NCBI GenBank assembly: GCA_030562195.1
Contig: JAUJPP010000005.1
Location: forward strand, 14,194,826-14,258,825
Reading direction: 5' to 3'
Length of the DNA: 64,000 nt
Source of the DNA: Nipponacmea schrenckii
Taxonomy: Eukaryota; Mollusca; Gastropoda; Lottiidae
Shown here in pieces: positions 10,758-25,100 of this stretch (the first letter of the stretch is position 1; the number at the start of each line of letters is the position of its first letter). The notes beneath the pieces were generated by a model, which worked only from the letters and a program-made list of their open reading frames with translations, ran no database searches and was not told where the DNA came from. The position numbers and the translations under genes are program-made.

Positions 10758-13700
10758 ATGCCCCCTACTTCAAGCAAAAAACCCTTTGTGCACGCTGCAC
10801 CAGAGCCTGCAGTGGAGGTGAGTAATTTAATGAACTTCTAAAGATGATATGACATGACAGTGATGTCTGTACTATAACCTGAATGTGTAAGTTGTGTTGA
10901 AACGTTATTTACCTTGTTATTAAAGGAGTGTGTGATGCCATGATTTACTCACAGGCAGTGGATGAGCTGTCAGTGAGGTATTCTACCGTTTGATCACTGG
11001 CCTGTTCTACTATAATATATAAATAGACAAGGTATGCAACAACATCTAAAAATGTCGGCTACCTGCCTCCGGAAAAAACCTTAAAATCACACTATAACGT
11101 ATTGTCCAGGATGAAACTTCACACACACAACCAGAAATGGTTCTCCTTTCATTTCCGACATTTCAATCATACCATCATTGTCCCCTTGCACCTTTCACGC
11201 CTTTGGTTGCATCAAAGTTTTTTTTTTAGAATTTTAATCTCAAATTGCAAACTTTGCGTTTACAATGTTTTAACAGTTGTTCACCATGTTATAAATCTCT
11301 ATTTGTTAAAATGTTTACTTTCAGCAACCCATCCAACCAGGTCAAATTATCATAATTCAACCAGGATCATTGAATTTATTGATAGGTAGAGCTGTTGATA
11401 GTCAGCCATTAACTATACCTCATTGTATCTCACGTAGAAATAAATCACCTATAAATCAACACTCACAGTCTACAATATGGATGAGAAAGGAGAGTATGGT
11501 AAGTGATGGTTACAAATTGTTTTATTAATTGAAACCCCTCTAAACGGGCAGGTTGTCGGATCTATGATAAATGCTGGTTTGGAGGGATTGCCAGTTTACC
11601 CGTAGCAGTGGTAATACATAAAAGCATAATTAATTGGATTAGTGATTAATTAGCATGTGGCCACGATCTTTCATGTGGTCAATGGATTAATGTCAATAAA
11701 TAGGTATTCAGATGCCGGTTAAGAGAGACCAATTAACTATAGATTAACTACTTTGGGACTTGATTTTGATGCTGGATTGCTGTTTAAAGGGGATGCTGGT
11801 TTACCAGGGTTTATTTCCTATATATTATATAGAGATTCGGTTGGGACTTTTCAAATATTCCAGTTTACAGTGGAATCTGGTTTATAGAGAATTCTTTTTA
11901 GAGGGGTTTCGCTGTATAAGCTTAGACACAGCTTTATGAAAAGATAACCACTCAAATTGTATGCAATATTTCAACCGTTATTCGTGAATTAAATGATATT
12001 TATGATAAAAAGATTATATACGAAGGTTGTGTTTTGGTGACATTCAATGCAATCAATCACAGTGCATCCTGGGGAATCTTGTGTCTCAATATCGACTATT
12101 GGGTCTGCATAACACAAAGTAGAACAATATAACCTATGAGATGAGTAAAATTCTGATTGGTTTAGGTATTGTCTGCTATAAAAAGGTTGAATTTGTTAAA
12201 TAACAAAACAAAATTGTAATCCAATTTTAATTGACTTGGTTGACACCATGCTGTTGTTTGTCTTGAAAACAGTGATACAGTAAAGAAAAATATCACATGA
12301 GAAAAGATTACAATTTTGGCGGGCAGATGATTGCAGTCAGTTTCATTTAATGTCTTGATAAAATTTTAATTCATACAAAGAAATCAGACATTTGAAATAT
12401 TAAAAGAGCAAAGATTTGTTTTGAAAAACTCCATCAATTTATTATTACAGCAATCTGAATCTAAACAGAAAATGAAACATGGCCTTAAAACAGCAGAAGA
12501 AGTTTTGTCTAATCGAGTGATGGAGAATGGAAATATCAGACCTTCTACATCATATAGAGAGGTTTGTTTTTCTATTATAGTATTGTCTGTGTGGAATTTG
12601 GAAATCTGAGATTTTGATACAAACAAATATACTGCATTATTTTTAAAAAGGTGTAGACAAATGAAATTTATATGGTAAAATTGATAATGAGAATGAAGCG
12701 TACATTGTAATTTGCATGACTTGATATAATTTGACAGGCTATGAAAAACATCCCTAATTTTATATATATATAGATACATACAGCTTCATATTGAAGTACA
12801 AATGGAAGAGTTCACTAGCAAAATAAGGGTTATCAAATGTATGACAAAAGCACTATATCCAGCAATACAATATGTAAAAATGTGTTTAATGAATGTTTTT
12901 AGTTAGCTAACCATAATACAACAGTACAGGCCGAGAGAACGGATATTAAATGTGTTAAAGAATGGATGAATACATCATCAAAGCCTCCTTTTTTAATTGG
13001 AGAAGATGTAAGTCTCCTACATTATTTATTAGAGATTTTTTTCTAAATTTACTTACTGGATATATGAAGATTTATAGATATAGTTATAAATGATCATTTA
13101 TTTTGTTATAGGATGATTTATATAGTTATATATGATCAGTTAATTAGTTATATATCATCCTATATATAGTTAAAAGTTTCAAGGTGCTTTCTAATGGTTG
13201 GGAACAAGTGGAGTGGACTGGGCTTTCAAATGTTCACTCTTTTCTGATAAGGCATGATTTAATAAATTGCAAAGGAATGTATTATGCTATGTGATTTTTG
13301 ATTTAGGTTACAGGTACAATGAAGGCCTCTTTATGCATTTGATTCCATGTAATAAGACCGGTCAATATATTTCCATAGAATTGTTATTTTATCAGGGAAT
13401 CCATGTCCATCCATCTGATCAATACAGACTGTCCTGGCCGATACAACGTGGACAACTTAATATACATGAAGGACCTGGTGGTTCACTCACAGCAGTTATA
13501 GCTGATCTCGAAACAATATGGCTGTATGTTTTAGAACATTATCTTGATATTTCTAAAGAGGATTTTAAGGTTTGTGTTTCCCATTCTCCAGTCTTCGACA
13601 AAACCATGCACATCAGCTGTCATGGCATTTAATTCTTAAATTGGAAAAATGTGCCTGCGCATGACAATCACAATCAAGCACATTTTCCGAATCAAGAATC

Positions 13701-16151
13701 TCTGCATGCAGAAAAGGATTTTAGGTGTTTCATTCGACGAATATGATATAAACTCTCAGTCTGATATTAAAGTCCTATGATTGGATATTTAACTAGTTAC
13801 AATTAATAAATTAAGAGAAACTGTAATGTTGACCAACAGTTATTTATAGTCAAAAGATATCACTAATAAATATCAGTCAGCAAGTTTGTTTGTTAAATCA
13901 TATACCAGTAAATCGGCAAGAAAAATTAGTTCCACCCTTTAACTGTTCAAAGGCAGACAATGTTATTGCAAAGACCAACTTCCCATCCATGGCTGGATTG
14001 GACTATACTGAAGAAATATTGTGCACAGTTTAAGTATAGGCCGTTATTATATGACCACAATGGTATCTGTGTTTTGCCAACTTCCTGAGCTCTTAATTGC
14101 TTGCTTGAAGACCAATCTAATTAAAACTAAACAAACTTTGTTTTTTATTAATTATATTTATGATATAGCCACTTTAGTTAGGGTATATTGGTGAGACTCT
14201 TTAATGTTATTCTAATGAAACTTTTGTCCGAAACCTGTTTTAACCACTCAAATTTATGCACTTCCTAGCTCTTAGGTTTTGTGATATGAACAAAGGGAGA
14301 ATACAACTTTTGTTCATGTCAACAAATAAGGACTCCGTCTGGTAATTCATTTGCCAATTGTTTCCATCTTAAATCACAAATAAAACTGCTATAACTTTTT
14401 CCAGAAATCCAATATGTAACATGATAGCCTGGCCAATGCTTGGTTTCTGTACAAAAATTCAATGTAGCCTTTGCAAGAAAATTTTAAACTAAACAAAATG
14501 AAAGTAAACCACTACATTTTATCAACATCCAGTTGACTGCCATTGCACACAAAACCTCTATTTTTAGAAATAGCCTTCTGCCAATTAAATTTCTCATTAT
14601 CTCAGAAATTTGGAAAGAAAATGCAATTTCAGACATCAAATTCCAAATCTAGACCAAAAATAAGTCAAATTTGGGCATCCAAAAACCCAAAAAGGAAGGG
14701 AAAAAGAGGGTTTCTAAAAATAGCATGGACTAAATTGTATACAATCATTGGCAGTTTCAGTGGTCCGAGTCCATCAGGCCAAAGTGTTAGTTTGTTGATT
14801 CAAGACCCCCTAACTGAAGTGACTAAATTAGATAAAAAATCTATCACAAAAAAGTACTGTAAGTTTAACTTGAAAACTTAAAATTTAATTTTCTCTCTCT
14901 TTTATTTAGGTATATCGTGTGATATTGTTGATCCCTGATATTTATATACATAAACATGTGGTTGCTATGGTAGATATGTTATTAGATAATCTTGGATTTG
15001 CAGCTGTTATTGTCCATCAGGTAATTTTTTGTCATCTGATCAATTTTAGGCAATATTAAGGACATGAATTTCGTAATTTATAGTCCAAGTTGGCATAAGC
15101 ATAAATGACCCCTAAAGTATTTGTTCTTCTTCTGGCTTTTTTGTTTTAAGTGTAATGCCTCTTTAAGTAGATGTGTATCTACCTCCGGAGCATTATGATG
15201 TAAAGGAGCATTATGGGTCTCGATGGGCTTAGCAAAACATCTGATACACATTATAATTATTAACAGTTTAATATAAAAGGATTAACTTGACAAATTTTCA
15301 ATACACTAGCTCAAAGAAGTCGGATAAATTTTGTAAACACAATTAACACGGTAAGCTTCGTAAACACAGTAAGCACAGTAAACACTATAAACACAGTAAG
15401 CTTCATATACACAGTAAACACAGTAAGCATAGTAGACACAGTAAGCTTCGTAAACACAGTAAGCTTTGTAAAAACTGTAAGCTTCGTAAACACAGTAAAA
15501 ACAGTAAGCTTCGTAAACACAGTAAGCCCCAAAACCCTCATAAGCCGCATGTTCCTAAAGCAACAATTGGACATATACATGGACCAATCCTTGCTTTCAC
15601 AATCCCAGATTCTTGTCATTAGAGACTAATAACCTCCCTTGGGAAACCATAAGTCACTACAATATGTATCCAATCAGTGATCTTGTAACCTTTGGACTAA
15701 TTCAAAATTGCGGCCTCCATTTAATAATTGTTTTCATTAATTTGAATGTTTGAGCCAAAACCAGAAAAAAACGACGTAGGCACTTTCAGATAACAAAGAC
15801 ATTATTTTTTTTTGTACCAAAACTGCAAGCGGTAATCACTTTCTTACGAATCGATTGGTTCATGTATATGTTGCTTTAGGAACATGCATAAGCCGTGACA
15901 TCAGAAAATACAAAATAACCATTTATGAATAGACATAATAACGAAATATATAATTAATTAACTACTACTACCTCCATGAGCCTTGTAAAATGAAGCAAAT
16001 TTCACAGCCAAACTAAATCTTTTTTATTTATTTATTTTTTTTTTTTTTTTTTTTATGAATATCATACATGAAAATTTACATATGCAATATACAAAAACAT
16101 AAATAAATAAATAGATAAATAGATACATAAATAAATAATCAAACGAATAAG

Positions 16152-16183
<32 letters not shown>

Positions 16184-19100
16184 CAAACGAATAAATAAAT
16201 AAATAAATACATTTTTGTCTTTGAAGATATCTTATGTATATATACTGAAAAACTCAGAAATAACTACACATATACAAATTATATACACATACAAATTTTT
16301 TTTTACAATTATTATTGCATTAAGTCTTGTGTTTAGATTAACAATAGTAAAAGTCTTGTACATATCTATATTTAAATGATTATCTTATATATAACATAAA
16401 AGGCATAAGAATCAGTTCAAGGAAGAGTAATAATTTTGAAAAAAGACCCATTTATTTTGCAAATTGATATCAATATTTGTTTCGATTTCGGCTGTCTCCT
16501 TACATGAATCAGTATGTGCTGTGTTTGGTTGTGTTGTTACTACTGTCTGGGTTTAATATTACATGAATCAGTATGTGCTGTGTTTCCAGTGTCTGTGTTT
16601 TATATTACAGGAATCAGTATGTGCTGTGTTTGGTTGTGGTGTTACTTATGTCTGTGTTTTATATTACAGGAATCAGTATGTGCTATGTTTGGTTGTGGTG
16701 TTACTTATGTCTGTGTTTTATATTACAGGAATCAGTATGTGATGTGTTTGGTTGTGGTGTTACTAGTGTCTGTGTTTTATATTACAGGAATCAGTATGTG
16801 CTGTGTTTGGTTTTGGTATTACTTATGTCTGTGTTTTATATTACAGGAATCAGTATGTGCTGTGTTTGGTTGTGGTGTGACCAGTGCCTGTGTAGTAGAT
16901 GTAGGAGATCAGAAGACAAGTGTATGCTGTGTAGAAGATGGTATTTCAAACAAACATACCAGGTACTGCCCTGTCTCATTAACCACGGTGAAACCTTGTT
17001 ATCTCATTAATACTACTATAGATAAACAGTACGTGGAGACAAAAGAATAAGGGATGTAGCCTCCATTTTGAAATCGGTTTAGTGGAGTTATTTCCCTTGC
17101 ATGACTTCCATGATATCTTCATCATCTGTACTGGATACAAGACTAATTTACTCTGCTGTTTAGCCGATCCACCTATACCACCAATAATGGTTCTCTTTCT
17201 TTCTTTTTTTCTCTTTTTTTTTTGTCCTACAATCTCTCCAGCTTTCAGATAATGTAATAGGTGGATATACTATGAAACATACTATAAATAAGCATATCAT
17301 ATATACCTATAATTTAGAAGTAAAAAATGTTGAAAATCTAGAAAAGGTATATGTAAGAGATCTTCATCGTGTTATCAATATTGTAATAATACATTCAATT
17401 TTATATCCGTTCAATTGGTCCACATTTGGCTTGTGAATGCGATAAAAACTACAGATTTCATTGGATTTTAATAAAATTTGCTGTGATCATGTATATTGAT
17501 GAGATCATGGACAAGTTCGATATTAACAATTTTCTGAATAACTGTTTTTATACATAAGTTTATATGGACGTATATTGTTGTCTCCCCTGTCCCCTCTTGG
17601 TCAGTCAGTCAGTCAAACATTTGTTGTAGATAAAATAGAAGCTACAATTTTCAGTGAATTTAAATAAACTTGGTGTAAGCATTAGAATTGATAAGACGGC
17701 CGTCAAGTTCGATTTTGATGATTTTTCAATGAATGCTTTTTGAATTATTGTTCTTTATTGAGCATTTGAATTGTTAAGATTTGACAACATTTTCATACAA
17801 CGGCTTGAAAGTTATTGCTTTTAACTGAGTAAAATCGTGTCAAAATTTTTTGTGGGTGCAATAGAAGGTACAATTTTCAATGGATTTTGATGAAACTTGG
17901 TTTGAGCATTGGATTCATAAGATGGCAGTCAAGCTCGAATTAAACGATTTTTTGGGGAACATATTTTGAGTTATTACCCTTGGCTTAGAAAAATCTTTTC
18001 AAAATTTTATCGTTGATGCAATAGAAGCTACAATTTTGAATGGATTTTGAGGAAAATTGGTGTGAGCATTGGAATTTAGAAGATGCTGGTCAAGTTCGAA
18101 TTGAACGATTTCTTGCTAGTTATTGCCCTTGCTTTACTAAAATCATGTCAAAATTTTATTGATGGTTTAATAGAAGCTACAATTTTCAATGGATTTTAAT
18201 GAAACTTGGTATGAGTATTTGAATTGATAAGTTCAAATTTAATGACTTAGATGAAGGGTTTGATTGTATATATAGTTGTATTCATCAAAACAAAAAATGA
18301 TTTAACCATGCTGATGTGTGGGCATATGTTACCTTGCCTTGTAAGCTGTCTTTGTTATAACATAAGGATAAACACTATTGAAAATGAGACCAATGGAAAT
18401 ATATTTAATATGAGTTATTGCTCTTGTTCTTGAAAATGCGTCTGGCTTTGTTCTTGGATTCTTTGTGGACACGATATAGAGGATAAACCCTATTGAAAAT
18501 CAAACTAATGGAAAATATTTTGTATGATTTATTGCATTTGATCTTGAAAAAGTGGTTTCATTTATTGTGGACACGATAGAAAGCCAGTTTCTTGATGGAT
18601 TTTGATGAATTTTGGTGTGAGTGTTCCTGATCACCTAAAGAGGAACTTCAATTAAAAATCAGAAAAATCCTTCATTTACCGAAAACTCTTGTCAACCTTC
18701 TAGATAAATTATAAATGTGGGCATTTGTTTCGTTTTATAAGTCTAAATTACTGCTTGGTGACTTTAACAAATTGGTGTGAATTTGTATGAAGCCATTGAT
18801 TTCAAGGTGTCAGTGAATGTCAGTTAATTGGTGTTATGATTGTCGTGAATGAATATCAAAGGATTATATGTATTATTATTGGTAAGATTATGATTTTGAG
18901 ATACACACAGTGATTTGCTTGATAATTGTTTGATGAGACGTGGGATTAGTAGGATACATCTAGTGATTTAACTTATATTACGAATTTAAAATTCGAGATA
19001 AAACATATGTTTTAAAAGGGATTATAGAAGGATAATGCCAGGACCACACAAAGATTCGAAGTTCAGTGTTTTTTGAGATTACCAATGTCGAAAAAACAAG

Positions 19101-22100
19101 GTTTCACTGTATGTAATGACTTAGATGCTTCAATGTATTTGTTTAGCATCTTAGAGCTTTTGCAATACAATCATATCTTTATAAGGTATTTTATTGTTTA
19201 AAAGGACTTGTTTGCCATTCGTTTGACCAATTATATCTTTGTCTCAGAAACAAGAAACTCTGCTTATCCGTAATAGTGTTCACAGCTCTCAATTATTTAC
19301 GGATTTTGAAGAAACTAAATGAAATTGTGTATTATCTCCCAAGAATAAACCCTATTATAAATCAAAAATATTAAATTATATTTCTTTTGAATTTGGCTCT
19401 AAAACTGGCTGAAATGGTTAATTATCACCAAGGATGAACCCTATGGAAAACAAAAATATTTATCACAAATTATTGCCCTTGTTCTTTAGAAGCATTCAAT
19501 TTTTGGCTCTTAAACATTTTACAAGGCACAATTGTTTACGTATTTTGAAGAAACTGGCTGAAATTTTTTATTATATCTAAGGTATAAATCTTACATATAT
19601 TGTATTTAATGAGTTGTTACTATTCTTGACATTTAAATGAAACTAATAGTGTACAATTATCTTTATTTAAGCTAGCTTTGAACAAATTATCTATCTTTTT
19701 TTTGAGATTATTTGCATGTTTTTGAGACCCAAATCAACCCTAAAGAATGGCCAACAAGTCACTATAAGAAATTCTATAATGTGGGGCATGCTTTCAAATT
19801 TACAAATTGAAAGACAAATTGTTTAGTGAAGTCTATATAATGGACTAAACTTATGATGTTTATTTCAGAATTACAATGGAATATGGTGGTGGAGATGTTA
19901 CTAGAGTATTTCATTGGTTATTAGGACGAGCTGGGGTACCATTACGAGATCTGAATTATAGCAGTCTAGTTGATGGCTTTGTTTTACAAGATTTAAAGGA
20001 GACCTATTGTCATTTAGATTTGGTAAGTATAACTCATAAATTAATGATAAAACTATTATTGATTCAAAATATCATTGAGATGTCACAGAGCTTAATGCTC
20101 TTTTACTTGGATGGATAAAATATGACTTCCTCATTTCATCCTATTGGATCAGTCAGCTGCTCACCTGAAATTGACTGGAGTTTTGAATATTGAATTAGAG
20201 AAATAGATGAACCCTATTGAAAATCAGAAGATCTTTCATTTACCAATAACTCTTGTGAACATACAGGAAGAAATAGCGGCCAGTATAAAAGTGGGCGTAA
20301 TGTGATGACCATCCCTATATTTTGGTGTTAAGTGTTAGATCCATCTTTGACATTACCAAGGCTGTTATCAGGAAGTTCAGCCAAATTTTAAGCCTTCTCT
20401 GAAGTAGGTGCAAGTTAAGGCAGTTTAAGTTTAACCAGTCATATTCAGACTCAAAGAACAGTTGATATTTAAGCTGTCTTAACTTTAGTTATCTGAATTC
20501 ACTATGAGAGTTCAGGTTTACCATTGCAGTCCATACAACTATATTATTCTTCTCTGTTTAGGATGTTTATGGTATTTTGGACCAAGAAATTGAAATAAAG
20601 AAAGTGTCAAAAAATGCTGTACATTACTATGTTAAGATGGGTGATGAACTTGTTTTGACACCATTAAGTTTGTTATATCCAGATATGTTTGGTCTCCAAG
20701 GCAACCACTTGGTAAGAGTTCAAGGTCGTAATGAAGGTGATTCATCTGACCCTCACGATGATCATTATCTCATTCAAACACAACGACAGAACAGAGAGGT
20801 AAAGTTTAGCATTATTATAGATACATACATTCAGTGTGATGTGTGAAAAAATTGTCTCATGATCACAAAGAGTTGATGTGCTAGACAAAATGCCATAAAA
20901 CAATTTTAAAATTGGGTTAAACAATGACGCAGTACATCATATTGGGATGTTTTGTTTGACCAATACAGGAACCAGCAATTGTAACCCCAATATGGATAGT
21001 AGATAAAAATAAGAAAGAACATAAAATCTTCTTGGCCAATAAGAACTCAATTCATCAGTTAAAATACCTGCTGCCATAAATAAACTTGAAAAAATATATA
21101 TATATATCCAAAAAACTAAGTAATTATCCATAAAGATGCATTTGATTATTGAAAAGTGCTTAGTAAATTTTATAGAGATTCTGTTACTTTATGACACCAG
21201 GTAAATTCACTTATGAATATATACTCATATTGATAATCCTTGAGAACTAAAATTTTATTTTCATACTAAAAGATGCAGTATCCCTTTATAACAATATAAA
21301 TTGAATGTATTTGTTTGTTGTGATTTTTGAAAATTTGCTTCATTATCTGTTACTTGTTGGCTGCATATATTTAACAAATTGTTAGTTATTTATAGGCAGG
21401 CAAACTATCATCTAAGAAAGGAACAGAAGAAATGAAAGATACAGATATTAGTATGAATCAGGATGATAGCCAGTTTGTGTCCTCACAGATGGATGATGAT
21501 TCGAATGAAGCGCCTGATAATCTCCAAACCAATACTGATAGCCTCCAACCGAATGACACTAGTAAAGACAGACGTAAAGAAATGGATGAAGATGAAGAGC
21601 AAGAAGAAGGGCCTGTTACTCAACTCCTGGGTGTAGATGAGGCTATACTGTACAGTATTGAGAAGTGTAGTAAGTATATAATCCATACAAACTTCAAGTT
21701 ACTAGTTCACCATTCAATTGAACAATTGTACCTTTGTCTACAAAGCTAGAATTTAAGCTATTCAGTAATTGTGTTCACTGCCACCATCAAAATCTCCAAA
21801 GACTTCAAATCCATGTGAGTTGCATTTACAAATAAAATGACTTTTGAATTTTTATAAGCCCACTTGAAATGGGGAGCGTATTTTGTCGTCACCCATGTCC
21901 GTCTGTCCACAATTGCTCGTAAACACTCAAGAAGGAACAATTCTTGACGGATTAGGATGAAACCTAATATGAGTGCTTATGATCACGCAAGGATGAACCC
22001 TATTGAATATCAGCGAAATCAGAAAAAAAATTAGTATGAGTTCTTGCCCTTGTTCTTGAATGGCTTGTAAACAATAAACAACCTGCAATTCTTGAAGGAT

Positions 22101-25100
22101 TTTGATGAAACTTGGTGTGAGAGTGTGTTATAAGTCAAGGATGAACCATATTGAAAATCAGCGAAATCGAAATATATTTAGTATAAGTTATTGCCCGTGT
22201 TCTTGCAAACATTTTCAATTTTAGCTTGTAAACACTCCTGAAAGAACAATTCTTAATGGACTTTGATGAAACTTGGCTTGAGTATTAGTTGTCACCAAAG
22301 GATAAAGCCTATTGAAAATCATTTCTCATATATAGGCCAGTTGGCTTTAGAATAATGTCTGACAATGAAATTGGATTTCATACGACACACCAGCATCGTA
22401 CATATTTATTACATACATAAATAAATACAACCAAACTACAAATACCAAATCATATCAACAAACAAACCCAAATAAAAACAACGTAATAAAATTTATCCCA
22501 AACAATTCACAAACTCACATAAACACGTGACTGAACCCCAACTCATCACTATGAGAAATTGATTTCACTCTATTGAAACCGATTAAAATCACATTTAAAG
22601 TTGGTCTCCCTCATTAATTAGAGCCAAATTAAGCTTACTAATTGATTGATTGGGGTTTCTAATGAATGTATCCATGTATTTTTAAGTTCAAAGTTTTTAA
22701 GTGGACGTAGAAATGCTTGTGGAATCCATTTGACTCTGATATGCTTTGAAACGCTAAATTTAGACTCCATGTTTGTTCACGTGACCGAATGACGTCATAT
22801 GAATGAAGGCGTATAAGAATTGATTTTGTATTTTATTATTAGTGAGATAAAACTTATTTAAATTAATTCATAATGTTTTTACAAAGTGATAAATAAATGT
22901 TTTATTGCCTTTTGCTAGAGTTAATAAATGGAATTCCAAAATGCCATTGTTGTTATGCATGCATACTTAACAACCACAGCGTCGTGAAATTGGTGTGACA
23001 ATTATAAGTCAAGGATGAACCATATTGAAAATCAGCGAAATCGAAATATATTTAGTATAAGTTATTGCCCGTGTTCTTGAAAAATTTTCAATTTTAGCTT
23101 GTAAACACTCCTGAAAGAACAATTCTTAATGGACTTTGATGAAACTTGGCTTGAGTGTTAGTTGTCACCAAAGGATGAAGCCTATTGAAAATCATTTCTC
23201 ATATATAGGCCAGTTGGCTTTAGAATAATGTCTGACAATGAAATTGGATTTCATACGACACCAGCATCGTACATATTTATTACATACATAAATAAATACA
23301 ACCAAACTACAAATACCAAATCATATCAACAAACAAACCAAATATACACGTATAATTTATTCCAAACAATTCACAAACTCACATAAACACGTGACTGAAC
23401 CCAACTCATCACTATGAGAAATTGATTTCACTCTATTGAAACCGATTAAAATCACATTTAAAGTTGGTCTCCCTCATTAATTAGAGCCAAATTAAGCTTA
23501 CTAATTGATTAAATGGGGTTTCCAATGAATAATTCATGTATTTTTAAGTTCAAAAGACCTATGTGGACGTAGAAATGCTTGTGGAATCCATTTGACTCTG
23601 ATCTGCTTTGAAACGCTAAATTTAGACTCCATGTCTGTTCACGTGACCGATTGACGTCATATGAATGAAGGCGTATAAGAATTGATTTTGTATTTTATTA
23701 TTAGTGAGATAAAACTTATTTAAATTAATTCATAATGTTTTTACCAAGTGATAAATAAACGTTTTATTGCCTTTTGCTAGAGTTAATAAATGGAATACCA
23801 AAATGCCATTGTTGTTATGCATGCATGCATACTTAACAACCACAGCGTCGCGTTATGTACCAAATTAACAGACTGGATGATCAAAAAAAGATCAACGACA
23901 TTTGGTTGAACGACTTTTGAGATTTGACGTACATATCTATGGTAGTACCCTACCGAGGGTATTTTCCCAGTCATAAGAACACCTCTACTTTCTATTGATA
24001 TAAGTATTACCGGTCCAATTATGTTATATATATATGTATATATATGAAAATAAGAGAAACCAACTTTAAATCGAAAAACATTTAGAACAAGTTATTGCCC
24101 TTGCTTTCGAAAACGCGTCAAAATTTTATTTAGTAAACTCTCTAAAAGAGAACAATGCTCTACACTCAAGGATGAAAGCAAGAAATATCACATAACATTT
24201 GACTGCCCTTGTTCTTCCAAACGATTTTGATTTTTGGGTCGTAAACACTCTGCGAGTCACATTTCTTGACTGATTTTAATGGAACTTGGCATGAGTATGT
24301 GCAATCACCTAAGGATGAACACTATTGAAAATCAGATAAATCTAAAAATATGTAATATCATTTATTGCTCTGTTTTTGGAAAAGCGTCAAAATTTTAGCT
24401 CGTAAACACTTTATAAGGCACAATGCTTTACAGATTTTGACAGAACTTGCTGAAATTTTCAATTTTCATTCAAGGTTGAACCCTATTGAAAACAAGAAAT
24501 ATCACAAAACATTTAATATGAATTATTGACCGTGTTATTTGAAACGTGTTGGGTATTTGTCTTGTTTTTCCAAGGCACAATTCCTTACGGATTTTTGATG
24601 AATTTTGTTGAAATTGTTTCTTATCCAAGAGTGAATCCTTTTAACAATCAAAAATGCTGAAAATCTATAAGGAGTTACTGTCTTGTTATTCGGTTTAATT
24701 CTTGACACATTTTAAGGAAACTTATTATTATTGTTCATTTATCACCCCAGAAAAGAAGTATATGTATATTTCATTTTTTATTCATATGAATGCTGCCAGT
24801 GGGCGTATATTACCTCACCTGGCAAGCTATCTTTTGGTTCCAATAAGACATTGTTGGCAAATACATATAAATCAATATCAAATGTTTTATTCTTGATTTC
24901 ACACTTCAATTTATCATCTATAGATGGCTAATGATATGTGTTGTTTATTAATCATCAGGTAATGATGATATAAAAAGAAAGATGTATAGCTGTGTATTAT
25001 TGGTGGGAGGAGGAATGAATTACGAATGTACTCAGAAATGTTTAACAAATCGTATAATACCCAACATTCCACATTATCAACGTCTACAAATGGAGAGCAT

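Noticed and set aside
15311..15619. Reverse-strand open frame of repeated 'VFTKLT'
   Set aside because: Translation of a minisatellite.
15341..16210. Possible CRISPR-like repeat array
   Set aside because: Repeats are contiguous and degenerate without unique spacers, in a eukaryotic intron.
16514..17050. 178-codon open frame rich in Cys/Leu/Val, resembling a membrane protein
   Set aside because: It is the 59-bp tandem array upstream of ACTR8 exon 7; no unit contains a stop, so all three frames are open. Only the last part (from 16847) is real exon.
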